Positions 14,596 through 21,618 of a stretch of DNA of 34,860 nucleotides are shown piece after piece. The stretch comes from a bacterium. Its GTDB lineage: Bacteria; Desulfobacterota; Binatia; HRBIN30; CADEER01. Where the stretch lies: contig JAUIGL010000067.1 in NCBI GenBank assembly GCA_030430165.1, positions 1 through 34,860 on the forward strand, given 5' to 3'. Every line of letters begins with the position of its first letter. Within the stretch, counting starts at the first letter, position 1. The translations under genes were made by a program, and so were the position numbers. The notes below the pieces were generated by a model. The model had not been told where the DNA came from and searched no databases. It worked only from the letters and a program-made list of their open reading frames with translations.

Positions 14596-16205
14596 AGACA
14601 CGCGAGACCCCGGTTCTGATCGTCGGCGGCGGACCGACCGGCCTCGCCGCCTCGATCTGTCTGTCGCGCCACGGCGTGTCGCACGTTCTCGTCGAGCGTC
14701 ACTCGTCGACGGCCGTTCATCCGCAGGCACACGTCGTCAACACCCGCACCATGGAGCTGTTTCGCGCCTGGGGCATCGCCAGCGCAGTACGGGCCGACTC
14801 GCTGCCGATCGAGCAGTACGGAGTGCGGATCGTACGCTCGGTGTGCGGCGAGCAGATCGCCAACCTCGGACCGGAAGCACAGATCCTGGATGCCGACGAG
14901 CGCCAGACCCTGGAGGCCAAGGCCGCCACGCGGCGGCGGGCGCACGGCGGCCCGAGCCCCGAGGAGCTGACCTCGTGCGCCCAGGACTGTGTCGAGCAGC
15001 ATCTTCTGGAGGTCGCGCAACGAGGCTTGGGCGACCTCCACTTCTCGACGACCTGCACCTCGGTGAGCCAGGTCGGCGACCGGGTCGAGGCAACGCTCGA
15101 GCACGACGGAATCGACACCTTGGTTCGGGCGGAGTGGGTGATCGCGGCCGACGGCTCGCGCAGTCGCACCCGAGACGCGCTCGGCATCACCATGCAAGGC
15201 GAGACCGGTCTCGGCGACCTGCTGAACCTCTACGTTCGCTGCCCGGCCCTGGTCGACATGGTTCGCGAGCGACCCGCGTTACTCTACTTCCTGGCGAGCG
15301 ACGACCTGACGGGAGCGGTGATCAACATGGACGGTCGCGGTCGCTGGGTCGTCAACTTCCTATGGGACCCAGAAAACGAGACCCTCGACGACTACCCGAA
15401 GCGACGCTGCGAACAGATCGCGCGGAAGGCCTTCGGTGGGGGCGACGAGCTCGAGCTCGAGGTGGTCAGCGTGTTGCCCTGGCGCATGACGGCGCTGGTT
15501 GCCGAACGCTACCGCGACGGCCGCGTCCTGCTCGCGGGCGATGCCGCCCACGCGTTTCCGCCGACTGGCGGCTTTGGCATGAACAGCGGCATCCAGGACG
15601 CGCACAATCTCGCGTGGAAGCTCGCCGGCGTCCTGCAAGATTGGGCGAGCGAGAACCTGATCGACACCTACGAGAGCGAACGCCGCAGCGTGGCGACCTT
15701 CAACTGCGAACAGTCGGTGCGCAACGCCAAGGGCAAGGGAGGAAGCGGCCACTTCTTTCACCTCGGCCAGGATCTCGGCTTCCGCTATTGCGACTCCGCC
15801 GCCGTCATCCCCGATGGAACCGCGCCGCCACCGTTCGACGTCGAAAAGTACACACCCTCTTGCGTGCCCGGTGTGCGCGCGCCGCACGTGTGGCTCGACG
15901 ACCGTGGCAAAACCTCGACCCTCGATCTCTTCGGCGACCGTTTCGTTCTCGTCACATCGCCGACCAAAGCCGGCAAGCGTTGGGCCGGAATCGCGAGGAC
16001 CTCGGTGCCGATGCGCAGCGTCAGCATCGGCGCTGGCAGCGACCACGCCGATCCATCCGGCGATTGGGCCCGCCTCTCCGAGCTCGGCGACGAGGGAGCC
16101 CTGCTGGTTCGGCCCGACGGCCACGTTGGCTGGCGATCGCGGGGCCTCCACCCCGATCCCCACGCGGCACTGGCGGCAGCGTTGGCCAAGTTACTGGGCA
16201 ACTGA
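14592..16205 (+). CDS. FAD-dependent aromatic monooxygenase (PheA/TfdB family)
   Basis: A 537-residue class A flavoprotein hydroxylase. The FAD motif VGGGPTGLAASICLSRHG is at about residues 11-28, the DG motif VIAADGSRSRTRDALG at about 180-195, and the GD motif VLLAGDAAHAFPPTGGFGMN at about 310-330, followed by IQDAHNLAWKL. The C-terminal 150 residues form the thioredoxin-like domain of PheA/TfdB enzymes. Such proteins use NAD(P)H and O2 to add a hydroxyl group to phenols or related rings in the cytoplasm. The start is GTG 14592, overlapping the TetR stop. With the VOC dioxygenase and FAH hydrolase across the shared promoter it would give hydroxylation, ring cleavage and hydrolysis. Confidence 0.9.
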   Translation: MKTRETPVLIVGGGPTGLAASICLSRHGVSHVLVERHSSTAVHPQAHVVNTRTMELFRAWGIASAVRADSLPIEQYGVRIVRSVCGEQIANLGPEAQILDADERQTLEAKAATRRRAHGGPSPEELTSCAQDCVEQHLLEVAQRGLGDLHFSTTCTSVSQVGDRVEATLEHDGIDTLVRAEWVIAADGSRSRTRDALGITMQGETGLGDLLNLYVRCPALVDMVRERPALLYFLASDDLTGAVINMDGRGRWVVNFLWDPENETLDDYPKRRCEQIARKAFGGGDELELEVVSVLPWRMTALVAERYRDGRVLLAGDAAHAFPPTGGFGMNSGIQDAHNLAWKLAGVLQDWASENLIDTYESERRSVATFNCEQSVRNAKGKGGSGHFFHLGQDLGFRYCDSAAVIPDGTAPPPFDVEKYTPSCVPGVRAPHVWLDDRGKTSTLDLFGDRFVLVTSPTKAGKRWAGIARTSVPMRSVSIGAGSDHADPSGDWARLSELGDEGALLVRPDGHVGWRSRGLHPDPHAALAAALAKLLGN

Positions 16206-16335
16206 CTCGATCATCCCCTCGCACCGACCAAGCCAGTCGACGAAGATAAGGGAGGACCAGGCTCTCGGCTCGGCTTCAGAACCCCCGAGATGAGCGGTTT
16301 GTCCGCACCAAACGAGTCGCTCGCCGGACTTCTTT

Positions 16336-16426
16336 CAACACGAAGATTCGAAGGCACGAAGGGGTGGTCGGGGGTCAGCAACGGTCTCGGCCGGGAAGCT
16401 CTTTGTGCCTTCGTGTCTTCGTGTCG
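16336..16426. repeat. Imperfect inverted repeat with 25-bp arms (cacgaag/cttcgtg type)
   Basis: The left arm (16336-16360) carries CACGAAGATTCGAAGGCAC and the right arm (16402-16426) carries GTGCCTTCGTGTCTTCGTG; 21 of 25 positions pair, with a 41-nt spacer. Similar CACGAAG/CTTCGTG arms recur between genes in many unrelated bacteria (recalled, not checked), often read by mistake as ORFs containing HEDTK or HEGTK. Probably a dispersed palindromic repeat lying after the monooxygenase gene. Confidence 0.65.
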
Positions 16427-16493
16427 AGAACGGCCCCGAATCTGAGTGAGCTGCGTCATCTGCGAATCTCTTCTCGTCGCGATCGACTAGATT

Positions 16494-16551
16494 GTATACG
16501 AAGTAGCACTGGATCAGCTCGCAGTTGCTCGAATTGCGATTTTTGGTATAC
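16494..16551 (+). promoter_or_regulatory. Two GTATAC palindromes upstream of the VOC-CMD operon
   Basis: ATTGTATACGAAG and TTGGTATACCGAA contain GTATAC at 16494-16499 and 16546-16551, 52 bp apart (about five helical turns), in the AT-richest part of this gap. They may be a paired operator for an unlinked regulator. Evidence is similarity and spacing only. Confidence 0.3.
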
Positions 16552-16688
16552 CGAACGGGGTGCCGGCGGCAACCCTTTGATGAGAGCAATGCTGGGGCGA
16601 ACCGCCTTGCCCCTGTTCCCGTCCACGCCGAGCGCACGCTGTTCGGCTGCGCGCACGCTGGAACGACTATCAGTGAGGAGAAACAGAA

Positions 16689-17219
16689 ATGGGAGTGAGC
16701 CATATCGCCCTGGCCGTGAAGGACATGGAGAAAACCCATCGTTTCTACACGGAGGCCATGGGCTTCGAGCTGGTGAAGGTCGAGATCAATCCGCGCGGAG
16801 AGGGTTTCGCCAAGCACGTGTTCTACTCTACGGGCTCGAGCGACGACCAGATGATCGCCTTCTGGGACTTTTCGAAGGCGCCCGGGCAGGAGGAGATCAA
16901 GACCGACATCTGCCGCGATCTCGGCCTCGAGCCGCTCACCAACCACATCGCCTTCCAGGCAGAAGACCTCGCCGACATCGAACGGCGAAAGCAGCGATGG
17001 CTCGACCACGGTTGCGTCGTCCTCGAAATCGATCACGGCTGGATCCACTCGATCTACACCGAGGACCCGGACGGCATCGCCGTCGAGTTCGCCGTGCTCA
17101 CCCGGCCCTTCACCAAGCAAGACGCCGAGGAGGCGCTCGAGCTGCTCCACGCGGATAGCCCGACCCGCGCCCCCGAGAAGCCCCTCATCACCTTTCACCA
17201 ACCGAACCAACCCGGCTGA
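16689..17219 (+). CDS. VOC-fold (glyoxalase/extradiol dioxygenase-like) protein
   Basis: A 176-residue single VOC domain with a short C-terminal tail. H5 (VSHIALAV), H116 (DHGWIHSIY) and E133 (GIAVEF) line up with a metal-binding His-His-Glu set, and H86 (TNHIAFQ) with the acid/base His of extradiol enzymes; the layout parallels the VOC protein at 12374-12958. The natural reaction (ring cleavage, isomerisation or another VOC reaction) cannot be told. The ATG at 16689 follows GAGGAGAAACAGAA, a good ribosome site. The CMD-type gene follows after 27 nt, so they form an operon, repeating the VOC and CMD combination across the window. Confidence 0.85.
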   Translation: MGVSHIALAVKDMEKTHRFYTEAMGFELVKVEINPRGEGFAKHVFYSTGSSDDQMIAFWDFSKAPGQEEIKTDICRDLGLEPLTNHIAFQAEDLADIERRKQRWLDHGCVVLEIDHGWIHSIYTEDPDGIAVEFAVLTRPFTKQDAEEALELLHADSPTRAPEKPLITFHQPNQPG

Positions 17220-17246
17220 GCCGCCCTGCGAGAGAGGAGAAGTTCA

Positions 17247-17885
17247 ATGCCCCGACTGCGCCAGGTTCCCAAAGACGAGGCCCACCCGCTCGCCAAGACC
17301 CTCTACGAGATGCTGTTCGGAGACCGCGACCCGGTCGAGTCCCCGGGAACGGAGACTGGAACGCCCGGCAACTGGTGGACCGTCTTCGCCGGCGTGCCCG
17401 ACTGCTTCGACCACACCGTCGGCGGCTTTGCCTTCTATCGCGATCCGAAACGCGAGATCTCTCCGCAACTGCGCGAGCTCGGCCAGCTGCGCGCCGGCTA
17501 CGCGCGCGGCAGCAAGTTCGTCTTCTCGCAGCACTGCAAAGCGGCGCGCGACGTCGGGCTGAGCGAGGAGAAGGTCGAAGCGATCCGCGCCTGGTCGGTG
17601 GCCGACTGCTACTCACCGGTCGAACGCGCCGTGCTCGCCTACACCGATTGCCTGGTGCTCGAGAGCGGACGCGTCCCCGACGCGGTCTTCGATGCGCTGC
17701 GCGCTCATCTGAACGACACGCAGATTCTCGAATTCACCTACATCACCTGCACCTACGACATGCATGCCACCATGTGCCGCGCGTTGCGTCTCGAATACGA
17801 CGATGTCGATGATCCCATCGTCGAAGAAGCGGCGCCGGAGGGCGCTTCGCAGGATGTGATGGCGGCGGTGGATAAAGCGGACTAG
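17247..17885 (+). CDS. Carboxymuconolactone decarboxylase/AhpD-like protein
   Basis: A 212-residue all-helical CMD-family protein. The region REISPQLRELGQLRAGYARG is the family's first core helix, followed by SKFVFSQHCKAARDVGLSEE, where the usual YEWxxH is FVFSQH and one Cys follows. The second half has LSEEKVEAIRAW, SPVERAVLAYTDCLV and ILEFTYITCTYDM. A CxxC pair is absent, so a peroxidase role like AhpD is unlikely. The ATG at 17247 is preceded by GAGAGGAGAAGTTCA. It sits 27 nt after the VOC gene and probably acts on the same pathway. The last 25 residues are acidic and outside the domain. Confidence 0.85.
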   Translation: MPRLRQVPKDEAHPLAKTLYEMLFGDRDPVESPGTETGTPGNWWTVFAGVPDCFDHTVGGFAFYRDPKREISPQLRELGQLRAGYARGSKFVFSQHCKAARDVGLSEEKVEAIRAWSVADCYSPVERAVLAYTDCLVLESGRVPDAVFDALRAHLNDTQILEFTYITCTYDMHATMCRALRLEYDDVDDPIVEEAAPEGASQDVMAAVDKAD

Positions 17886-17898
17886 AGTTTCTTGAGAG

Positions 17899-17935
17899 GA
17901 AGGCTGGGGCTGGGGCTAGAGGCTGAAGGCTGGGG
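17899..17935. repeat. Short GGCTGGGG-type imperfect tandem repeat
   Basis: GAAGGCTGGGG occurs at 17899-17909 and 17925-17935 with related GGCTGGGGCTAGAGGCT between. It lies in the 106-bp gap between two convergent genes. Probably a simple-sequence relic, similar in flavour to the heptamer array at 23751. Confidence 0.5.
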
Positions 17936-17991
17936 AGGTGGTCGCTGCGCGGCTTGCTGTCAGCAGAGAGCGATTTGATTTGGACGCGGCG

Positions 17992-19548
17992 TTACGGGCG
18001 GATTCCTGTCGTGCGCGCCGGCTCCGTCGGTTGCGAGACACGCGATCTCGAGAGCGCGAGTCCGTCGAGTAGGGCATCGCGGAGCTCGCGCGGCTCGATG
18101 ATCTCGTCGAAGGCCATGCAGTCCGCCGGGCCCCACGCGCTTCCCTGCGACTCCGCCAAACCGGCCCTTCGCTCGCCCTCCAATTTGGCGGCGTCGCCGC
18201 CGCTCTCGGCTGGAAGGGCTCCCAGCGTGACGGTCGGGAAGGCGAGGGTCAGTGTCTGCGAGTCGAATGGATTCATCGCCATGATCGAGCTGCCGAAGCC
18301 GAACGCCTTGCGCAGCGTGACATGCAACTTCGGACTGCGCACACGCGCTTGGGCGCCGTACATCCGCGCCGCCGCCCGCAACGTTCCGGCGCGTTCGGCC
18401 GCGCTGCCGGAGAGAATGCCGGGGTTGTCCGCCAGGAACACCACCGGAAGGGAGTACGCGCTCGCCACCTCGAGAAAGTGCGCCGCCTTCTCGGCCGCCG
18501 CCTTGTCGACGGCGCCGGCCCAGACACTCGGCTGATTGGCGACGACGGCGACCGGCTGGCCGCCGATGCGGGCCAACACGGTGAGCATCGCCGCACCGTA
18601 GAGAGGCTGTACCTCGAGCATCCGTCCGTCGTCGGCCAACTGCTCGATGACGCGCTTCATGTCGTAAGGGCGGTGGAGGGCCTCGGGGATGATGTCGACC
18701 ATTCTATCGAGCGAACGCTTCCCCCGGTCGGCCGAGGAAGTGTCGAGCGGCGCAGTCTCCCAACCACTCGACGGGAAGTAACCGAGATAGTCGCGGACCA
18801 TCGCCAGCGCGGCTTCGTCGGAAGGCACCAGGTTGTGCACGACACCACTCGTCCGCGCGTGCATCTCGGCGCCGCCGAGCTCCTCCTTGGTGACTTCCTC
18901 GCCGAGCGCGGCGCGTACCAGCGGAGGCCCCGCCGAGAAGAGCGCCGCCCCGTCGACCATGACGATGAAGTCGGCGAGCAGTCCGCACAGGGCGCCGTGT
19001 CCGGCCGACGATCCCATGATGACGGCAACCGTCGGCACCTGGCCGGAAAGCCGGGCGAGCAGTTGCAGATCGTTTGCAGTCCGCGGGTAGCGCTCGAGCG
19101 CGTTGGTCGCGCGCTCGCCGGCACCCTCGAGGAGCATCACCAAAGGCACGCGTTCCTGGAGGGCCAACTCCGCCAGACGAACCCGCTTGGCCTGGTTACC
19201 GAGCCCGATCGAACCTCCCTGTACGGTGAAGTCCTCGGCGAACACGACAACGGACCGCCCGTCGATGCGCCCGATCCCGCCGACCAGCGCATCGGCGGGT
19301 GCGGGGGGAAGGCCCGAGCGAGTCAGACCGCCAACCAGAGTACCCAACTCGCGAAAGCTGTCCGGATCACACAGTTGCGCGACGCGCTCGCGGGCGTTGA
19401 GACGCCCCTGCGCCTTGCGGCGCTCGAGGCGTTGTTCGCCACCCATGGCGCGCGCTCGCGCTCGCCGCTCGCGCAACGCCTCCAAGAGACTGTCCCACGA
19501 CCGTATGCCCCGGTTGCTACCACTGCCTGCGTTTTCGCCGTCGCCCAT
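17992..19548 (-). CDS. Acyl-CoA carboxylase carboxyltransferase (beta-type) subunit
   Basis: A 518-residue carboxyltransferase of the PccB/AccD5-like family, the usual length. The start region QRLERRKAQGRLNARERVAQ is the family's N-terminal motif. The crotonase-like N-half holds VMGSSAGHGALCGLLADF and GAALFSAGPPLVRAALGEEV, followed by TKEELGGAEMHARTSGVVHN. The C-half has FLADNPGILSGSAAERAGT and FGFGSSIMAMNPFDSQ. It would move carboxyl from biotin to an acyl-CoA in the cytoplasm. No biotin carboxylase or biotin carrier gene is in the window, so it must pair with a distant subunit or act otherwise. The start is ATG 19548 with AGGAG upstream; the frame is open 399 nt further by chance. Divergent from the SDR gene. 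Confidence 0.9.
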   Translation of the reverse strand: MGDGENAGSGSNRGIRSWDSLLEALRERRARARAMGGEQRLERRKAQGRLNARERVAQLCDPDSFRELGTLVGGLTRSGLPPAPADALVGGIGRIDGRSVVVFAEDFTVQGGSIGLGNQAKRVRLAELALQERVPLVMLLEGAGERATNALERYPRTANDLQLLARLSGQVPTVAVIMGSSAGHGALCGLLADFIVMVDGAALFSAGPPLVRAALGEEVTKEELGGAEMHARTSGVVHNLVPSDEAALAMVRDYLGYFPSSGWETAPLDTSSADRGKRSLDRMVDIIPEALHRPYDMKRVIEQLADDGRMLEVQPLYGAAMLTVLARIGGQPVAVVANQPSVWAGAVDKAAAEKAAHFLEVASAYSLPVVFLADNPGILSGSAAERAGTLRAAARMYGAQARVRSPKLHVTLRKAFGFGSSIMAMNPFDSQTLTLAFPTVTLGALPAESGGDAAKLEGERRAGLAESQGSAWGPADCMAFDEIIEPRELRDALLDGLALSRSRVSQPTEPARTTGIRP

Positions 19549-19657
19549 GTTATTTCTCCTGCTCCGAAAGAAGAATTGACGAGGATTCTCGACGATCTCA
19601 AGGTCTATGTAGTCAACAACGCAAGCACGGAAACCGAAGACGAGTAATGGAGACGAT

Positions 19658-20491
19658 GTGAAAACCCTCGAAGGCAAGGTAGCTGTGGTCACAGGAGCGA
19701 GTCGCGGCATCGGCGCGGCGATCGCGCAGCGACTGGCATCGCAGGGAGCGTCGATCGCCGCGGTCGCGCGAACGCTCGATGCGCATCCGACTCTCCCGGG
19801 CACGCTTCGCGACACGGTAGCCGCGGTCGAGCAGTTGGGCGCTCGGGCTATCGCCGTTCCCGCGGACCTGTCAGAGCCCGCCGATCGCGCGCGTGCGATC
19901 GACGAGGCGCGCGCCGCCCTCGGCGCGATCGATATTCTCGTCAACAACGGCGCCGCCGCCTTCTACATTCCTTTCGACAAAGTGAGCGAGAAGCGGTTCC
20001 GAATCGCCTTCGAGGTCAACGTACGCGCCCCCTGGGATCTCGCGCAGCGGGTCGTGCCGGATATGATCGAGCGGGGCGGCGGCTCGATCGTCAACATCTC
20101 TTCCGCCGGCGCCAAGCACGCCGAGGGCCCGCCGTTCGAGCCTCACCATCAGTTCGGCGGACACACCCTGTACGGGGCTACCAAAGCCGCGCTCGACCGC
20201 ATCTCGACCGGGCTCGCGGCCGAGCTCCACGCCCACGCGATTCGCGTGAACTCGCTGGCTCCCGTGGCCGCCGTGATGACGCCCGGCGTCGAAGCGCTGG
20301 GGGTCGTGCCGGAGGAATACCGCGCGTCGGCCGAACCGATCGAGGCGCTCGCGGAGGCGACGCTCGCACTTTGCGAGGAGTCGGGCGCTGCGATCACGGG
20401 CAAAGTACTCGCCAGTCTTCCCTTTCTCGAGGAGATCGGACGCCCGATCCGTACCCTGGACGGAACATCGTTGATCGAGCCCAATCGATGA
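19658..20491 (+). CDS. Short-chain dehydrogenase/reductase (SDR)
   Basis: A 277-residue classical SDR. The Rossmann glycine motif TGASRGIGAAIAQRLA is at about residues 12-27, the NNG-type structural motif ILVNNGAAAF near 90-99, the catalytic Ser in NISSAGAK, and YGATKAALDR gives the Tyr-x-x-x-Lys pair. Between Ser and Tyr there is a longer loop, GPPFEPHHQFGG, which may shape the substrate pocket. The start is GTG 19658 with GGAG about 5 nt upstream; ATG at 19656 overlaps in another frame. It lies 109 bp from the divergent carboxyltransferase gene, so the two may share a promoter region. An acyl-CoA or steroid-like alcohol substrate is possible but not shown. Confidence 0.9.
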   Translation: MKTLEGKVAVVTGASRGIGAAIAQRLASQGASIAAVARTLDAHPTLPGTLRDTVAAVEQLGARAIAVPADLSEPADRARAIDEARAALGAIDILVNNGAAAFYIPFDKVSEKRFRIAFEVNVRAPWDLAQRVVPDMIERGGGSIVNISSAGAKHAEGPPFEPHHQFGGHTLYGATKAALDRISTGLAAELHAHAIRVNSLAPVAAVMTPGVEALGVVPEEYRASAEPIEALAEATLALCEESGAAITGKVLASLPFLEEIGRPIRTLDGTSLIEPNR

Positions 20492-20520
20492 TGTCGAACG
20501 ACGGTCGGCGCCCGAGCTAG

Positions 20521-20710
20521 CCTTGGTGTGACAATAAATCACGGTCACAACCGCCCTCGGCTCGCGCCATAGCGCGCCATCTGCGGTCGTGCTCGCTTCT
20601 CCCAATCCTCATTTACAATGGAGTAAACTCCGGTTGCTCGAAGACTGCGCGCGCCCGCATCTGGTGCACTCTGACGCGTTCTGGACTCGCGATTTATTGT
20701 CACATCAAGG
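20521..20710. mobile_element. MITE-like element, copy 2 (190 bp)
   Basis: Left end CCTTGGTGTGACAATAAATC; the right end is the complement of CCTTGATGTGACAATAAATC, 19 of 20 matching. Both sides are flanked by CTAG (20517-20520 and 20711-20714), a clean 4-bp duplication resembling the YTAR targets of IS5-type elements. The internal sequence matches copy 1, with a 3-bp (GTG) insertion. It lies between the convergent 3' ends of two SDR genes, where insertion harms nothing. No transposase gene is in the window. Confidence 0.88.
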
Positions 20711-20762
20711 CTAGTAGAACCACCTCCCTGCACGGCCGGAGGAGGTGGCCAAATGTCTCTGG

Positions 20763-21521
20763 TCAGGCTCGGAGGATTTGGCCTCCGTCGACGGCGAAGA
20801 TCTGGCCTGTCACCCACGCGGCCGCGTCGGATACGAGGAACAGGCATGCCGCGGCCATGTCCGCCGGCGTACCCAGGCGCGCCAGGGGCAACGAGTCGAC
20901 CAGGCTCTGTTGGTATTCCTTGGGGACCTGGTTGCCGAGCGCCTCGGTCGCGGTGGGTCCGGGAGCGATCGCATTGACGCGGATGTTCATCGAGCCCAAC
21001 TCCTTGGCCAGGCAATGGGTCAGGCCGTTGGTCGCCAGTTTGGCCAGGCCGTAGTAGCCGACTCCCATCCAGGCCGCGGTCGACGACTGGTTGACGATCG
21101 ACCCACCGCCTCGCTGGCGCATCGAACGGACACACGCGCGCGTGCACAGCAACGCACCGTCGACGTTCACGTTCATGAACGTCTTGTAGTAGTCCCAATC
21201 GACCTTGATCATCGAGTCGAGCTTCATTCCGCCGAAGATCGCGGCGTTGTTGACGAGGATGTCGATCCCGCCGAGCTCGCCGATGACCGCCTCGGCCATC
21301 GCTTTGGTCGAGTCCGGAGAGCCGACGTCGACTTTCACGAACATGGCACTGCCACCGTCGTCTCGAATCGACTTCGCGACCGCCTCTCCCTTGTCCTCGG
21401 CAATCTCGGCGACGACCACGTGCGCCCCTTGTTCGGCGAGCGCGCGGGCATACCCCTCACCGATGCCACCGCCCGAACCAGTGACGATCGCGACTTTCCC
21501 TTCGATTCCATCGTATTTCAC
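20763..21521 (-). CDS. Short-chain dehydrogenase/reductase (SDR)
   Basis: A 252-residue classical SDR of the 3-oxoacyl-reductase-like type. Motifs in order: VTGSGGGIGEGYARALAEQG (residues about 13-32), DILVNNAAIFGG, NQSSTAAWMGVGYYGLAKLA with the Ser, Tyr and Lys of the active site, and the C-terminal FLVSDAAAWVTGQIFAVDGG. The cofactor preference is uncertain: VVVAEIAEDK has Glu where NAD-preferring enzymes carry an acid, so NAD is favoured. It lies 97 bp downstream of the P450 gene on the same strand and may oxidise the alcohol that the P450 makes (inference). The ATG at 21521 follows an AGGGAGG-like stretch. A MITE sits beyond its stop codon. Confidence 0.92.
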   Translation of the reverse strand: MKYDGIEGKVAIVTGSGGGIGEGYARALAEQGAHVVVAEIAEDKGEAVAKSIRDDGGSAMFVKVDVGSPDSTKAMAEAVIGELGGIDILVNNAAIFGGMKLDSMIKVDWDYYKTFMNVNVDGALLCTRACVRSMRQRGGGSIVNQSSTAAWMGVGYYGLAKLATNGLTHCLAKELGSMNIRVNAIAPGPTATEALGNQVPKEYQQSLVDSLPLARLGTPADMAAACLFLVSDAAAWVTGQIFAVDGGQILRA

Positions 21522-21618
21522 GGTTGATCCTCCCTAGTTGTCATCATTGCGCGTACCACAGCTGACGAACATTCCCCCCGGGCTCGTTTGGCCACTGCTT
21601 GGTCGGCCCGACGTTCGA

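Larger units (their letters stand above)
16206..16688. other. 483-bp intergenic region with an inverted repeat and two GTATAC sites
   Basis: No gene is supported. From 16336 to 16426 lies a long imperfect inverted repeat. At 16494 and 16546 lie two GTATAC palindromes. The base composition around 16490-16550 is more AT-rich than the surroundings, as expected for a promoter region of the downstream VOC-CMD operon. Confidence 0.6.
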
